The notes beneath the pieces are model-generated. The model was not told the origin of the DNA and made no database searches. It saw only the letters and a list, made by a program, of their open reading frames with translations. A stretch of DNA of 57,723 nt from Cryobacterium sp. Y50 (lineage in GTDB: Bacteria; Actinomycetota; Actinomycetes; Actinomycetales; Microbacteriaceae): the NCBI RefSeq assembly GCF_002929805.1, contig NZ_PJJM01000094.1, forward strand, positions 56,248 to 113,970. The letters run 5' to 3'. The translations under genes and the position numbers were made by a program. Numbering within the stretch: the first letter of the stretch is position 1; each line of letters opens with the position of its first letter. Shown here one piece after another: positions 21,301 through 29,430 of this stretch.

Positions 21301-23051
21301 CGGTCAACCGCGTTGCGGCCCAGCTCACCGACGGCGACCTGACGAACGGCGAAGCGGATGTCCTGATCGCTGAGTACCACGAGGGTGCCGGCGCTGGGAC
21401 TCCCGACGGCGCAACGCTCGAGCAGGAACTCGCAGCCGGCGGGGCCTTCGCGAGCATCGTGAATGAGACCTCGGCCGAGGTCGATGCGATCTTCACTGGT
21501 CACACGCACAAGCAGTATGCGTGGGACGCCCAGGTACCCGGAGCGGCCACCGGCGTCACGCGCCCGGTGCTGCAGACGGGCAGCTACGGCGAGAACATCG
21601 GCCAAGTCGTGCTCAGCTATGACGTGGCCTCCGGCGACACCACCACGGTGAAGAACCGCAACGTGGCCCGCTCGATCGTTGCCGATGCCGACCTCGTGGC
21701 CGCGTACCCGCGCGTCACCGAGGTTCAGACCATCACCAATGCCGCGTTGGCCGAGGCCGCGATCCAGGGCAATGTGCCCGTGGGTTCGGTCACCGCCGAC
21801 ATCACTAGGGCGTGCCTCGGCGGAGTCGCGCCGTGCGCCGAAAACCGCATGGCGCCATCCGCTCTGGGGACGCTCGTGGCAAACTCGCTTCGCGCATCGC
21901 TGGCCGACCCCACCATCGGCGGCGCCCAGATCGGTGTCGTCAACCCCGGTGGGATGCGCGCAGACCTCTCGCTCGCACCCGATGGTGTCGTCACCTACGC
22001 CGAGGCGAACGGGGTGCTGCCATTCCTGAACAACCTCTGGACGACGAGTCTTACCGGCGCGCAGTTCAAGACTGTGCTCGAGCAGCAGTGGCAGACCAAC
22101 GCCGATGGCACCATTCCCAGCCGTCCGTTTTTGCAACTCGGTCTGAGCGACAACGTGAACTACACGTTTAACGCGTCAAGAGATACCGGAAGCCGCATCA
22201 CGGGCATCTGGATCGACGGCGCCCAGATCGATCCGGCGCAGTCCTACCGCATCGGTTCGTTCAACTTCCTGCTCACCGGAGGCGACAACTTCCGTGAGTT
22301 CAAGAACGGAACGAACACCCGTGATTCCGGCCTCGTCGACCGTGATGCCTGGATCTCCTACATCCAGGCCAACAGCCCGTTGTCACCGTCGTTCAAGGCC
22401 AACCAGGCTTCGATCACCGGCGCCCCCACGGCCGCAGTCAACCTGGGTGATACGATCACCTTCACGGTGGGCAGCCTCAATATCACCTCGCTCGGCGCCC
22501 CGAAGAACACCCAGCTCGCGCTGAGCTGGTCGGGCACCGACGTGGGTACGGCATCCGTTGATTCGACGGGCACGGCCACGGTCACCGTGACGGTGCCGGC
22601 CGACGCCGTGGAGAACAGCGTTCTCGAGATGACCGCGGTTGAATCGGGCACCATTGTGCGCCTCGCCATCGCGGTTGCCGTGAGCGCCGAACCGGGAGAT
22701 GCGCCCACCGCAGCCCTGGAGAAGGAGCTCACCAAGAAGCTGCGGAACGCGATCGACACCGACCAAAACTCCTATCGGGCCGGTGACATGGTCGTTGTCG
22801 AGGTCGGAGTGCAGCACGCCGGAGAGTACGTGTCGGTGTGGGCCTATGACAAGAAAAAGGCCGCCAACCTCGGCGGCTGGTTACTCGTCAGCGCAGAGGG
22901 CACGGTGAGCGTCACGCTCGCCGACGGCCTCAAGCACGGCAAGTACAGCGTCTCCGCGCAGAATGCTAACGGTGACCTAATCGGCTGGACCGACGTCACT
23001 GTTGAACACGCCAAGAAGGCCCCGAAGCCGCCGAAACCAGGGCACCGCTAG
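18324..23051 (+). CDS. Secreted nuclease/5'-nucleotidase fusion (ExeM/NucH plus UshA type)
   Basis: A signal peptide (about residues 1-33, ending VPASA) leads a 1,575-residue exported protein. In order: a lamin-tail-like domain (about 35-165), an OB-fold-like region (about 240-400), an endonuclease/exonuclease/phosphatase domain (about 503-825, with IRLASFNVLNYF, LEEIENS, TGDFNAYD and SSDHDPVVL), a 5'-nucleotidase metallophosphatase (about 836-1135, with NDFHGR, GDNIGAS, GNHEFDQGF and GHTHKQY) and its C-terminal substrate domain (about 1150-1360, with LTGGDNF), then an Ig-like region and a basic tail. The ATG at 18324 is chosen because of GAGGAG upstream. It likely degrades extracellular DNA to nucleosides plus phosphate. 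No LPXTG anchor is seen. A GTTTACC sequence near 18203 could be part of a Pho-like box, but this is weak. Confidence 0.9.
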   Translation: MSSAVRSRSRLVLATLLGVSLAAAPIIAVPASANTAGTGVVINEAYFNGGSSGATYLNKFVELYNPTDADVSLVGTSVQYRSATGTSNPTGVVALTGTIAAGGYYLVQGSSNAANGAVLPTPDDSFGTSFAAGSGTIFFANQSTALTAPATGSLTGQAEILDLIGYGSSNTFEGTVAANASVTTSVNRTNFSDTDVNAADFSSGEPTPTNTAGETGSPVVPDPEPTPVPDQLTAINAIQGTTDASPLAGTVIKTSGVVTAAYPTGGFDGFYLQTAGTGGDVDFASHTASHGVFAYSNSATANVQIGDHVQVVGTVVEFFGMTEVTFGTVDDVVQLTDPAVSVTPATVSLPTSMQQRETLEGMLIAPQGDFTVTNNYTTNQYAEIGLAAGTTPLVNPTVAALPGSAEYTAAIAANAARAVTLDDGASTNFLSSTNQGTPVPYLTVADPLRIGAAVTFSKPVIFDYRNAAWKFQPTAALTAANAATVQPATFANTRTDAPEDVGGDIRLASFNVLNYFSTVGDSLSGCSYYNDRAGNPITVRSGCDARGAANTVNFERQQAKIVSAINALDADVVSLEEIENSAAFGKDRDDALANLVNALNVAVGSTVWAFAASPTELPANEDVIRTAFIYKAGTVETVGGSKILTGSAAFSNARQPLAQAFALVGDTDSSFLAIVNHFKSKGSGTGVDADMNDGQGASNASRVNQAIALVDFASGLKTSTGIDRVFLTGDFNAYDLEDPIRVITDAGYINQGAKTGEYSYAFGGTVGSLDHVFASPEADATVNDVDIWNINSVESVALEYSRYNNNVTDFYVADAFRSSDHDPVVLGLNLATPTAVELNLLNINDFHGRIDANTVKFAGTVEQLRAEYGDANSLFLSDGDNIGASLFASASQNDQPTIDVLNALGLAASGVGNHEFDQGFSDLTGRVADAANFDYLGANVYNVGTETPAMQEYALLDVAGITVGVIGAVTEETPTLVSPNGIASLSFGDPVEAVNRVAAQLTDGDLTNGEADVLIAEYHEGAGAGTPDGATLEQELAAGGAFASIVNETSAEVDAIFTGHTHKQYAWDAQVPGAATGVTRPVLQTGSYGENIGQVVLSYDVASGDTTTVKNRNVARSIVADADLVAAYPRVTEVQTITNAALAEAAIQGNVPVGSVTADITRACLGGVAPCAENRMAPSALGTLVANSLRASLADPTIGGAQIGVVNPGGMRADLSLAPDGVVTYAEANGVLPFLNNLWTTSLTGAQFKTVLEQQWQTNADGTIPSRPFLQLGLSDNVNYTFNASRDTGSRITGIWIDGAQIDPAQSYRIGSFNFLLTGGDNFREFKNGTNTRDSGLVDRDAWISYIQANSPLSPSFKANQASITGAPTAAVNLGDTITFTVGSLNITSLGAPKNTQLALSWSGTDVGTASVDSTGTATVTVTVPADAVENSVLEMTAVESGTIVRLAIAVAVSAEPGDAPTAALEKELTKKLRNAIDTDQNSYRAGDMVVVEVGVQHAGEYVSVWAYDKKKAANLGGWLLVSAEGTVSVTLADGLKHGKYSVSAQNANGDLIGWTDVTVEHAKKAPKPPKPGHR

Positions 23052-23063
23052 GGCACGGTTATC

Positions 23064-23107
23064 GCAGGGGCCCGCTCGCACCGTTTCGGTTGCGGGCGAG
23101 CCCCTGC
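23064..23107 (+). terminator. Hairpin after the nuclease/nucleotidase gene
   Basis: A long GC-rich stem (23064-23080 with 23091-23107) with two mismatches and a 10-nt loop begins 12 bases after the stop. No strong T-run follows. Confidence 0.65.
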
Positions 23108-23182
23108 GTGTTCCGGCGGCAATTGCTGCCGACACGCACGCCATTGCCAGCTTCCGGCTCCGAACATCAATAACCTTGGGGC

Positions 23183-23830
23183 ATGTCGTCGATCAAGCAA
23201 CCGGTCGGCCGCCAGTCCAGCAAAGTCTACCGGCGCCGACGTTTCGTAGTGGGGCTCGGCGTGCTTGCCGTGCTCGTGATCCTCTTTCTTATCATCGTGC
23301 AACCGGGGGTGAGCAAGAGCGACGCCGACTCCCCGAAAAAGCCAGGCGCAGCCACGACCGAGACGGCCACACCAACGGATGCCGCCACCGCCATTCCCGA
23401 GGTCACCACCGCCGTCGATGGCTCGGCCTGCGACCCGTCCGCGGTTGCGGTCGCGGCCATCACCGACGCCACGAATTACGCGACCGGCGTGTTGCCGCAG
23501 CTGTCGCTGAGTCTGACCAACATTGGCACCACTGCTTGCGTTATCAACGCCGGCAACGCCCAGCAGGTGTTCACCGTGATGAGTGGTGAAGACGTCTATT
23601 GGACCTCGACCGATTGCCAGACTAATCCGATCGACGCCGAGGTGACACTCAAGCCCGGTGTGGTCATGCCGCTCGCAACCCCGATCAGCTGGGATCGCAC
23701 CCGCTCGGCCGTTGACACCTGCCAGACCGAGACCCGCACCGCGGTTCCGGCCGGCGGGGCGTCATACTACCTGCACGTGACCGTGGACGGCATCGAAGCG
23801 GCCGACCCGGCGTTGATGATTCTGAACTAG
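23183..23830 (+). CDS. Membrane-anchored secreted protein, conserved hypothetical
   Basis: The 215-residue protein has a basic N-terminus (VYRRRRF), one membrane helix (about residues 23-42), a Thr/Pro/Ala linker and an extracytoplasmic beta-rich domain (about 75-215) with paired cysteines (GSACDPS, TTACVI, TDCQT, VDTCQTE). The domain resembles DUF4232-type secreted domains of actinobacteria, but I cannot assign a function. It stands alone, with a terminator upstream. Confidence 0.65.
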   Translation: MSSIKQPVGRQSSKVYRRRRFVVGLGVLAVLVILFLIIVQPGVSKSDADSPKKPGAATTETATPTDAATAIPEVTTAVDGSACDPSAVAVAAITDATNYATGVLPQLSLSLTNIGTTACVINAGNAQQVFTVMSGEDVYWTSTDCQTNPIDAEVTLKPGVVMPLATPISWDRTRSAVDTCQTETRTAVPAGGASYYLHVTVDGIEAADPALMILN

Positions 23831-24023
23831 GAGTCGGCGGAACAGTACGTAACGCCGGAAGGACTGCGCCACGTCGTCCCCACTGCTTCAAGGTGACCCG
23901 GGGTTTCCGGCGCAGCGTTCCGAAGGCCGCGCCGCACCGGGCCGAGCGTGGGGCGGGTATCCGTTCGCTCGTGGCATGCGCTGCCAGCTGGGCGTGTTCG
24001 GCTGTGCCTGATTGAATGAATGG

Positions 24024-24431
24024 GTGACCGATACGACTGCCAACACCCGTTCCGAGGCGCTCGCCGCCGCTCTGGCGGCGCAAGACGTCGTCGCTGTCGC
24101 CTATGCGCTGCGCAACGATTACATGATCGTGCCGCAACTCGTCGTCAACGGGGAGGCAGCGCAGGTGCGGGTCTTCGGCCGCGAAGGCTCCGACAAGCGG
24201 ATGCTGCTGCTCTTCTCGGCCGCCGACAACTACGCGCGTGTGGTGCCCGACGATCCGAATCCGCGGGTCATGGTCTGCGACGGCCAGTGGCTGCGGGAAT
24301 TTCTCACCGTGCATGCCGCTACCCTGGAAATGGTGTTCTTCGACATCGCCGGGCCGAACGTGATGCAGGCCGCTCCGGCCGATCTGCTCAAGGCGCTGAG
24401 CCCCGAACTCGGCCAGAGCGACGCCGACTGA
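24024..24431 (+). CDS. SseB-like conserved hypothetical protein
   Basis: The 135-residue product (GTG at 24024; a TTG at 24012 is in the same frame) has an alpha/beta pattern: ALAAQDVVAVAYALRNDYMIVPQLV, then RMLLLFSAADNYARVV, then VMVCDGQWLREFLTVHAATLEMVFFDIAGPNV. This recalls the SseB-family fold (a short N-terminal domain and a display of acidic strand ends), but the match is only suggestive. No function is assigned. It is convergent with radA. Confidence 0.55.
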   Translation: MTDTTANTRSEALAAALAAQDVVAVAYALRNDYMIVPQLVVNGEAAQVRVFGREGSDKRMLLLFSAADNYARVVPDDPNPRVMVCDGQWLREFLTVHAATLEMVFFDIAGPNVMQAAPADLLKALSPELGQSDAD

Positions 24432-24578
24432 GGCCTCGCCCGGGCACGCGGCAGCGCATCAGGCAGGCGTCAGTTGAACCGCCTGGTGTTCAGGCGCAAG
24501 CACAGCGCACCGAGCCTGCACCCTCTTTTCGGGCAGCGCTCATCTACGGTCGCGTATGGGCGGGGTGGTTGGCCGAGT

Positions 24579-25940
24579 CTAGAACGCCCGATCGAGTTCG
24601 GCGTCGCGTGGGCTGCGGCTGGTTCCGAGCGCGAGAGCAACCGCCGCGTGGATCGACCCGCAGGCGGCGTCGATTTGGGTGGTGAACCCGAGGCGCACGG
24701 CTTCGTTCACGCGTTGCTTCGACATGAGCGCCCCGCGCACTTCGCCCGCGAGGCTGATCTCACCGAAGGCAACCACATTGTGAGCGACTGCGAGTCCGGT
24801 GAACGCCGACGCGATGGCTAGCGCAATCGCGAGGTCGGCGGCCGGTTCGGTGAGACGGATTCCGCCGACCGTCGACACGTAGACATCCTTGGTGGAGAGC
24901 TTCATGCCGGCGCGCTCCTGCAGCACGGCGAGCAACATGGCGACGCGGGCTGAGTCGACGCCGCTCGTGACCCGACGTGGGTTCGGCGCCTGAGTGTCGG
25001 TTACAAGCGCCTGCACCTCGACCGGCATGGCCCGTCGGCCCTCCAACGCGACGGTCACGCAGGTGCCGTCGACCGGATCGGTGGCCCGACTGAGGAACAG
25101 GCCGCTCGGATCGGGCACCTCTGCGATGCCGTCGCCGGTCATTTCGAAGCAGCCGACCTCGTCGGTGGGCCCAAATCGGTTCTTGAGCGCGCGAATGAAC
25201 CGCAGCGAGGTCTGTCGGTCGCCCTCGAACTGGCAGACCACGTCGACCAGATGCTCAAGCACGCGTGGCCCCGCAATCGAGCCGTCCTTGGTGACGTGAC
25301 CGACGAGCAGCACCGGAAGGTTGCGGTCTTTCGCCACCCGAATGAGAGTGGATGCGACTTCCCGCACCTGGCTGGGCATGCCCGGTGAGCCGTCGGAAAG
25401 TGCGCTCGAGACGGTTTGCACCGAGTCAATTATGATGAGTTCGGGCTTCACCGCGTCGATCTGGCCGAGGATGACCCCGAGGTCGGTTTCGGCCGCGATA
25501 TAGAGCTCGGGTTCGAGTGCATTGGTGCGTTCGGCGCGCAGCCGCACCTGGCTCACCGATTCTTCGGCGCTGACGTAGAGCACGCGGCTCTTGGCAGCGG
25601 CGGCTTTCGACGCGACCTCGAGCAGCAGCGTGGACTTGCCGACGCCGGGCTCACCGCTGAGCAGAATCACCGAGCCGGGCACGATGCCGCCGCCGAGCAC
25701 CCGGTCGAACTCGTTGATTCCGGTCGGCCAGTGAGCGGCGGCATCGGTTTCAACGTGGGTGATGGGACGGGCGACACCATCGCCGACGAGCGTGATCGCC
25801 TTGAGCTTACGAGTGCTGCCAGCGGTCTGGCCGGCATCGACGACGGTGCCCCACTGCTGGCATTCGCCGCAGCGGCCCGCCCATTTCAGGGTGGTCCAGC
25901 CGCACTCGGAGCAGCGGAAAGAAGATACGGATTTTGCCAT
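24579..25940 (-). CDS. radA: DNA repair protein RadA/Sms
   Basis: RadA acts with RecA in branch migration and processing of recombination intermediates. The 453-residue protein has the N-terminal C4 zinc finger (CSECGWTTLKWAGRCGECQQWG), Walker A GEPGVGKST near residue 98, Walker B LIIIDSVQTV, the RadA-specific KNRFG motif (LKNRFGPTDE) near residue 260, and a C-terminal Lon-protease-like domain without catalytic residues. The start at 25940 gives MAKSVSSFRC, the usual N-terminus. It lies just upstream, on the minus strand, of the GDSL hydrolase's neighbourhood. Confidence 0.96.
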   Translation of the reverse strand: MAKSVSSFRCSECGWTTLKWAGRCGECQQWGTVVDAGQTAGSTRKLKAITLVGDGVARPITHVETDAAAHWPTGINEFDRVLGGGIVPGSVILLSGEPGVGKSTLLLEVASKAAAAKSRVLYVSAEESVSQVRLRAERTNALEPELYIAAETDLGVILGQIDAVKPELIIIDSVQTVSSALSDGSPGMPSQVREVASTLIRVAKDRNLPVLLVGHVTKDGSIAGPRVLEHLVDVVCQFEGDRQTSLRFIRALKNRFGPTDEVGCFEMTGDGIAEVPDPSGLFLSRATDPVDGTCVTVALEGRRAMPVEVQALVTDTQAPNPRRVTSGVDSARVAMLLAVLQERAGMKLSTKDVYVSTVGGIRLTEPAADLAIALAIASAFTGLAVAHNVVAFGEISLAGEVRGALMSKQRVNEAVRLGFTTQIDAACGSIHAAVALALGTSRSPRDAELDRAF

Positions 25941-25993
25941 ATTTTGAGCCTAGCCGCGGCCACCGACAGTCGACTCTGCGCGGGACGCTGGCT

Positions 25994-26773
25994 CTAGTCA
26001 GCGTCCTGGTGCCGCGGGTCGGCGGCCGATAACCGGTGGGCGGCATTGGCGCTGACCGCCGGGAGGAACGCCTCGGCCCAGGAGCGGTAACCGCGGTCGT
26101 TGGGGTGGAACAGATCCTTGGCGACGTGGGTCAGAATGCTGCGAAAGCCGGCCCGTTTGGTCGTAGAGTGCAGCGGAACCACCGCCAGTTCGTGCTCGGC
26201 GGCAACGCGGCGAATGATCTCGTTGGCAACGGCGACTTTGACCTCGTTGTGCGGCAGATGAAAGCAGGGCAGGTCGGCGACGAGGGCATGCGGCGGCAGT
26301 GCGGCGAACACTGTTCGGATGCCGGCTTCAAACGCCACGGAGTTCCACAGGGCGATATCGTTGGCGCCGATCGCGACCGTAACGAGGTCGGCCTCCAGCT
26401 TGGCGAAGCGGGGAAGCTGGTCGCGTACGGCCAAAGCCACGGTTGCGCCTGAAACGCTGAGATTGACAACGCGTACCGTCTGGCCGGTCGCCAGGCGCAC
26501 GTGATCGGCGAGCACGCCGACGTAGCTCTTGTTCGGGCTCGACGCCCCGATACCCTGGGCGGCACTGTCGCCGATCGCGACGTAGAGCAGCTCGCCCGAC
26601 TGCTTTGCGTGGTCACGCCACCAGGCTGAGTGTCCCGGCAGGGTCTCGTTGAGAATGGCCCTCTGCTGTTCCAAGTCGCGGCGCCACCAGGTCGTGGCCA
26701 GCACGATGCCGCCCGCGAATACAGCGACGGCGGTAGCCATGGCAGAGCGGATGCGTTGGGTCGGTGAGGTCAC
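25994..26773 (-). CDS. SGNH/GDSL-family hydrolase with N-terminal membrane anchor
   Basis: The 259-residue protein has an N-terminal hydrophobic segment (about residues 10-28) acting as signal anchor, then a GDSL-type block I IGDSAAQGIGASS with the catalytic serine, block III IGANDIALWN, and a late DLFHPNDRGYRSWAEAF holding the catalytic Asp and His. Such enzymes hydrolyse esters of lipids or carbohydrates, here outside or at the membrane. Substrate unknown. It is followed on the minus strand by radA after about 50 bp. Confidence 0.88.
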   Translation of the reverse strand: MTSPTQRIRSAMATAVAVFAGGIVLATTWWRRDLEQQRAILNETLPGHSAWWRDHAKQSGELLYVAIGDSAAQGIGASSPNKSYVGVLADHVRLATGQTVRVVNLSVSGATVALAVRDQLPRFAKLEADLVTVAIGANDIALWNSVAFEAGIRTVFAALPPHALVADLPCFHLPHNEVKVAVANEIIRRVAAEHELAVVPLHSTTKRAGFRSILTHVAKDLFHPNDRGYRSWAEAFLPAVSANAAHRLSAADPRHQDAD

Positions 26774-26859
26774 CCGCTGAGGCTACTCCGCGGCATCCGT
26801 GTGTCTGCTGCATGTTTGCCGATTCGCGTCGGACCTCAGTCTCTACTAAGATCGACGGC

Positions 26860-26949
26860 GGTACCGTGTCCGAGCGGCCGAAGGTGCGACTCTCGAAAAG
26901 TCGTGTGGGGGAGACTCCACCGTGGGTTCAAATCCCACCGGTACCGCCA
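26860..26949 (+). tRNA. tRNA-Ser (CGA anticodon)
   Basis: The acceptor stem GGTACCG pairs with CGGTACC near the 3' end, followed by discriminator G and a genome-encoded CCA. The anticodon loop CTCGAAA sits on a CGACT/AGTCG stem, giving the anticodon CGA; the long variable arm and GTGGG/CCCAC T-arm are typical of class II tRNA-Ser. Its 3' end is next to the integrase gene of the mobile element, so it is likely the chromosomal attachment site; the insertion left the tRNA complete. Confidence 0.95.
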
Positions 26950-26953
26950 CGAA

Positions 26954-27000
26954 AAACCCCCTACATCCCAGTGTTTCACTGGGGAGTAGGGGGTTTCGTT
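26954..27000 (+). terminator. Terminator after tRNA-Ser
   Basis: An extended stem (AAACCCCCTAC at 26954-26964 with GTAGGGGGTTT at 26986-26996, plus an inner CCCAGTG/CACTGGG stem) is followed by a T-rich stretch. It starts 5 bases after the encoded CCA. Confidence 0.85.
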
Positions 27001-27004
27001 TTGC

Positions 27005-27060
27005 CCGGATGGTCGTTTTGCCCACATTTTGCCCACACTTCAAAAAGTTTTGGACATAGA
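27005..27060. promoter_or_regulatory. Candidate integrase arm-binding repeats in the attachment region
   Basis: The stretch next to the tRNA holds two close copies of TTTTGCCCACA (about 27016-27038) and the short mirror CTTCAAAAAGTTTTGG. Repeats like these often bind the arm domain of tyrosine integrases. This is inference from position. Confidence 0.35.
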
Positions 27061-27207
27061 AAACACTCTGCATCGTGATCACAAGGAGGTTTCGGGCCGG
27101 TCCAGTTCGCGTCGATTGCGCCAGTGAATGCTCGAGAATTCGGTTTCTTTCGGCATCCCGGATCGGCAGAGCGGTCGTTCCCCGCGTTGCTGGTGAGCTG
27201 GTTGAAA

Positions 27208-28323
27208 CTAGACGGAAGTCGAACCAAACGTCGTCGTGGAACGCGTGCGCGCTTCGTCGAGGGCGTTGCCGACGCGATCCAGGTCATCGTCGAAGAGGTC
27301 GGCATAGGTATCCAGTGTCATCGCGGCGGACGAGTGCCCCAACATTCGCTGAACGGCTTTCACGTTTGCGCCGGCCGAAATCGCCAGACTTGCCGCCGTG
27401 TGCCGGAGGTCATGACGGGTGATCGACGGAAAATTGGGATCGTCGATCTGACACTTCTTGAGCGCCGCCATCCACCAGCCGCGGCGGCTATCTGGCGGTC
27501 GAACGAACGCGATGCCAGTGCCGAAGACCAGGCTGTTTGCCGCTTTGCCGGTACATAATTCCTTCAGTGGGGCCGAGAGAAATCCTGGAAAGGGGACGCT
27601 GCGGGACTCGTGCGACTTGGGTGTGCCGAGCACGAAGGCCCCGCCCACACCCACAGCATTCAGATGCACGTTTGCTCGTCGGCGGGTAAAGTCGAGGTCT
27701 TTGACTCGAAGTGCTGTCATCTCACCCCAGCGGAGGCCGGTATACGCGAGGAATTCGACCATTGTGCTGTTCCTTGGACAGTGGCTGGCCAAGAGAGCAA
27801 CCTGTTGGTGGGATAGGTAAATATGTTCCTTGCCCACTTTTCGAGGGAGCTTCACGCCGCGCGCAGCGTTGGACAGCACGCGGCGGTCACGTACCGCTAC
27901 GTCGAGGATCGAGGCCAAGACTCCATAGGCGCGCAGCACAGATGTAGGGCTCATCTTTCGCACGAGATGCATATCCGTGACCCACGTTTGCACGTCGCTG
28001 TAGCGCACGTCTGCGACCGGTATTGCCGCCCACCGCGGCGCTACGTGCAGGCGCCAAGCAATTTCAAGAGGCCGAGCAGAAGATGCCTTCAGATGACCCC
28101 GGTGCGTCAGCCAATCGTCACCCAGCCGCCCAATTGTGATGCGCCCGGTCGAGACGTCGACAAACTCGCCACGCGACTTCGATACCTCCGTCGACGCGAG
28201 AAAACGCTCAGCCTCAAGTTTGGTTCTGAAGCCTCGCTTATCGGTTTGCGAACGATCAGGTTTGCGATACCGCACACGGTAACGCTTGCCGGAGGCTGTC
28301 TCGTACGCCGAAATCGTTCCCAT
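27208..28323 (-). CDS. int: Tyrosine recombinase (site-specific integrase)
   Basis: The 371-residue integrase has an N-terminal arm-binding region, an SAM-like core-binding domain (about 70-150) and the catalytic domain. The key residues can be read: Arg in TGLRWGE, Lys region after it, His and Arg in HDLRHT, His in GHSS and the nucleophile Tyr in LDTYADLF near the C-terminus. It inserts or excises the element at tRNA-Ser. It is transcribed toward the tRNA, with the C-terminus about 210 bp from it, a common layout; the gap must hold the left attachment arms. RBS-like GAGGTGAG precedes the ATG at 28323. Confidence 0.93.
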   Translation of the reverse strand: MGTISAYETASGKRYRVRYRKPDRSQTDKRGFRTKLEAERFLASTEVSKSRGEFVDVSTGRITIGRLGDDWLTHRGHLKASSARPLEIAWRLHVAPRWAAIPVADVRYSDVQTWVTDMHLVRKMSPTSVLRAYGVLASILDVAVRDRRVLSNAARGVKLPRKVGKEHIYLSHQQVALLASHCPRNSTMVEFLAYTGLRWGEMTALRVKDLDFTRRRANVHLNAVGVGGAFVLGTPKSHESRSVPFPGFLSAPLKELCTGKAANSLVFGTGIAFVRPPDSRRGWWMAALKKCQIDDPNFPSITRHDLRHTAASLAISAGANVKAVQRMLGHSSAAMTLDTYADLFDDDLDRVGNALDEARTRSTTTFGSTSV

Positions 28324-28408
28324 GACCTCACCTCGGGATCCTCAATGATCGTGATTCTAGACTCACTCTCCTCGCACCCACCGACATCTCGATGGTGCGC
28401 TTAGCCGC

Positions 28409-28475
28409 CCCAACCTTCGAGGTCCCAGCCGGCAGTCATTCGGCCCGGACTTATCGGTCTACTTGACCCATCCTT
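28409..28475 (-). repeat. Degenerate copy of the 3' end of the XRE gene
   Basis: About 17 bases CTTCGAGGTCCCAGCC appear at 28416-28431 and again inside the end of the XRE gene (28473-28488). Both code, on the minus strand, for AGWDLEGW plus a short tail. This is consistent with a small tandem duplication or a relic of a second gene copy. Confidence 0.6.
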
Positions 28476-29058
28476 CGAGGTCCCAGCCCGCGTCGGTGAG
28501 ATAGCTGCTGATCTGGTCGATGCGCCGGTTTGCCTCGGCAAGTCGTTCCTGGGTGGTGTCCCAGATCGCAGGACCGGTGTTGACCTCGCCGGGCGGGGTA
28601 AGTTCTGCCTCGATGACCATGTTGGTGGTGAGACGGTGGCGCTCGCGCAGGCTGGCGAGGAGTTCGCGCATGGCCTCGAGTTGGGAGCGTTCGGTGCGTT
28701 CGGTGAGGTCACGCCACCGGTAGGTGCCATTCGTTTCCCCGGAGATCCAGGCATCGAATTCAGCGACGGTCATGCCCGCGAAGGTATCGCTGAGGTTGAC
28801 CAGGTCGAGCGGGTCCTGTGGGCGTCCGATCGGTGCCAGGAGAAAGACCGGTGGAACTCGTAGGGCGTGGGAGATGTTCAGGAGCTGACTGACCGAGAGG
28901 TCCTGTTTGCGGCCGGCCTCGAGATTTTGCAGGATCGCCTCGGTGACGTTGCCGCCGGGCATGAGGTCGGCGAGGTCCTTGGCGGAGCGGATGCCGTGCC
29001 GTTTCCGGATGGCTTGGATCCGCTCGCCAATTCCGGACTGCCTCACAAAACCTGTCAT
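28459..29058 (-). CDS. XRE-family transcriptional regulator
   Basis: The 199-residue protein has an N-terminal helix-turn-helix (about residues 8-65): IGERIQAIRKRHGIRSAKDLADLM, GGNVTEAILQNLEAGRKQDLSVSQLLNISHALRVPPVFLL, typical of the XRE class. The rest is a long helical region (about 90-195) with charged heptads suggesting dimerisation. It diverges from an AlpA-like gene across a 104-bp gap containing inverted repeats, so it is the likely switch between integrase/quiet state and excision or transfer. Start at 29058. Confidence 0.88.
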   Translation of the reverse strand: MTGFVRQSGIGERIQAIRKRHGIRSAKDLADLMPGGNVTEAILQNLEAGRKQDLSVSQLLNISHALRVPPVFLLAPIGRPQDPLDLVNLSDTFAGMTVAEFDAWISGETNGTYRWRDLTERTERSQLEAMRELLASLRERHRLTTNMVIEAELTPPGEVNTGPAIWDTTQERLAEANRRIDQISSYLTDAGWDLEGWVK

Positions 29059-29076
29059 GTCGACACCGTACAGGGA

Positions 29077-29144
29077 TTGACCCTTGTCAAACAGTCAGAA
29101 GCGTTTTATTGTGATCGCAACACGAGATAATAAGTGTCTCGTGT
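29077..29144. promoter_or_regulatory. Divergent regulatory region with two inverted repeats and a promoter-like pair
   Basis: Between the XRE gene and the AlpA-like gene, TTGAC/GTCAA (29077-29081 with 29086-29090) forms a short palindrome, and ACACGAGA/TCTCGTGT (29120-29127 with 29137-29144) forms a larger one. For the plus strand a TTGTCA (29084-29089) and TATTGT (29107-29112) are 17 bases apart and look like a sigma-70-type promoter overlapped by the first palindrome. An XRE protein bound here would block its divergent neighbour. Reading of the boxes is direct; their use is inferred. Confidence 0.5.
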
Positions 29145-29162
29145 CAACGAAGGGAAATAGTG

Positions 29163-29372
29163 ATGAGTGAAGAATTCGTTCTCCCGATTGTCGCGGCGGA
29201 ACTGACCGGTCTGACTGTCGGCGGCCTGGCTCAGCTGCGCTATAACGGCCGCGGTCCCCGGTTCTACAAGCCGACCCCGAAGAAGGTTCTCTATAAGAGG
29301 TCCGAGATCATCGCCTGGGTCGAGGCGAGCGCCCAAGTGCAGACCGGCGAACCCGCCCTCGTGGCACGGTGA
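29163..29372 (+). CDS. AlpA/Xis-like helix-turn-helix protein
   Basis: The 69-residue product (ATG at 29163; GTG at 29160 also possible; GAAGGGA upstream) has the short winged-helix form of MerR/AlpA-type excisionases: LPIVAAELTGLTVGGLAQLRYNGRGPRFYKPTPKKVLYKRSEIIAWVEA, where a helix-turn-helix is followed by the pattern RFYKPTPKKVLYKRSEIIAWV. Such proteins bind attachment sites or activate excision. Divergent from the XRE regulator. Confidence 0.85.
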   Translation: MSEEFVLPIVAAELTGLTVGGLAQLRYNGRGPRFYKPTPKKVLYKRSEIIAWVEASAQVQTGEPALVAR

Positions 29373-29430
29373 GGCCGCTCTTCCTGCTGCCAGCGCCAAA
29401 AAGGCGGGCCGGTGGCAGGCCAAAGGAAAA

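Noticed and set aside
18810..22136. Long minus-strand frames opposite the nuclease/nucleotidase gene
   Set aside because: They are antisense shadows of a 1,575-residue gene with several recognised domains.
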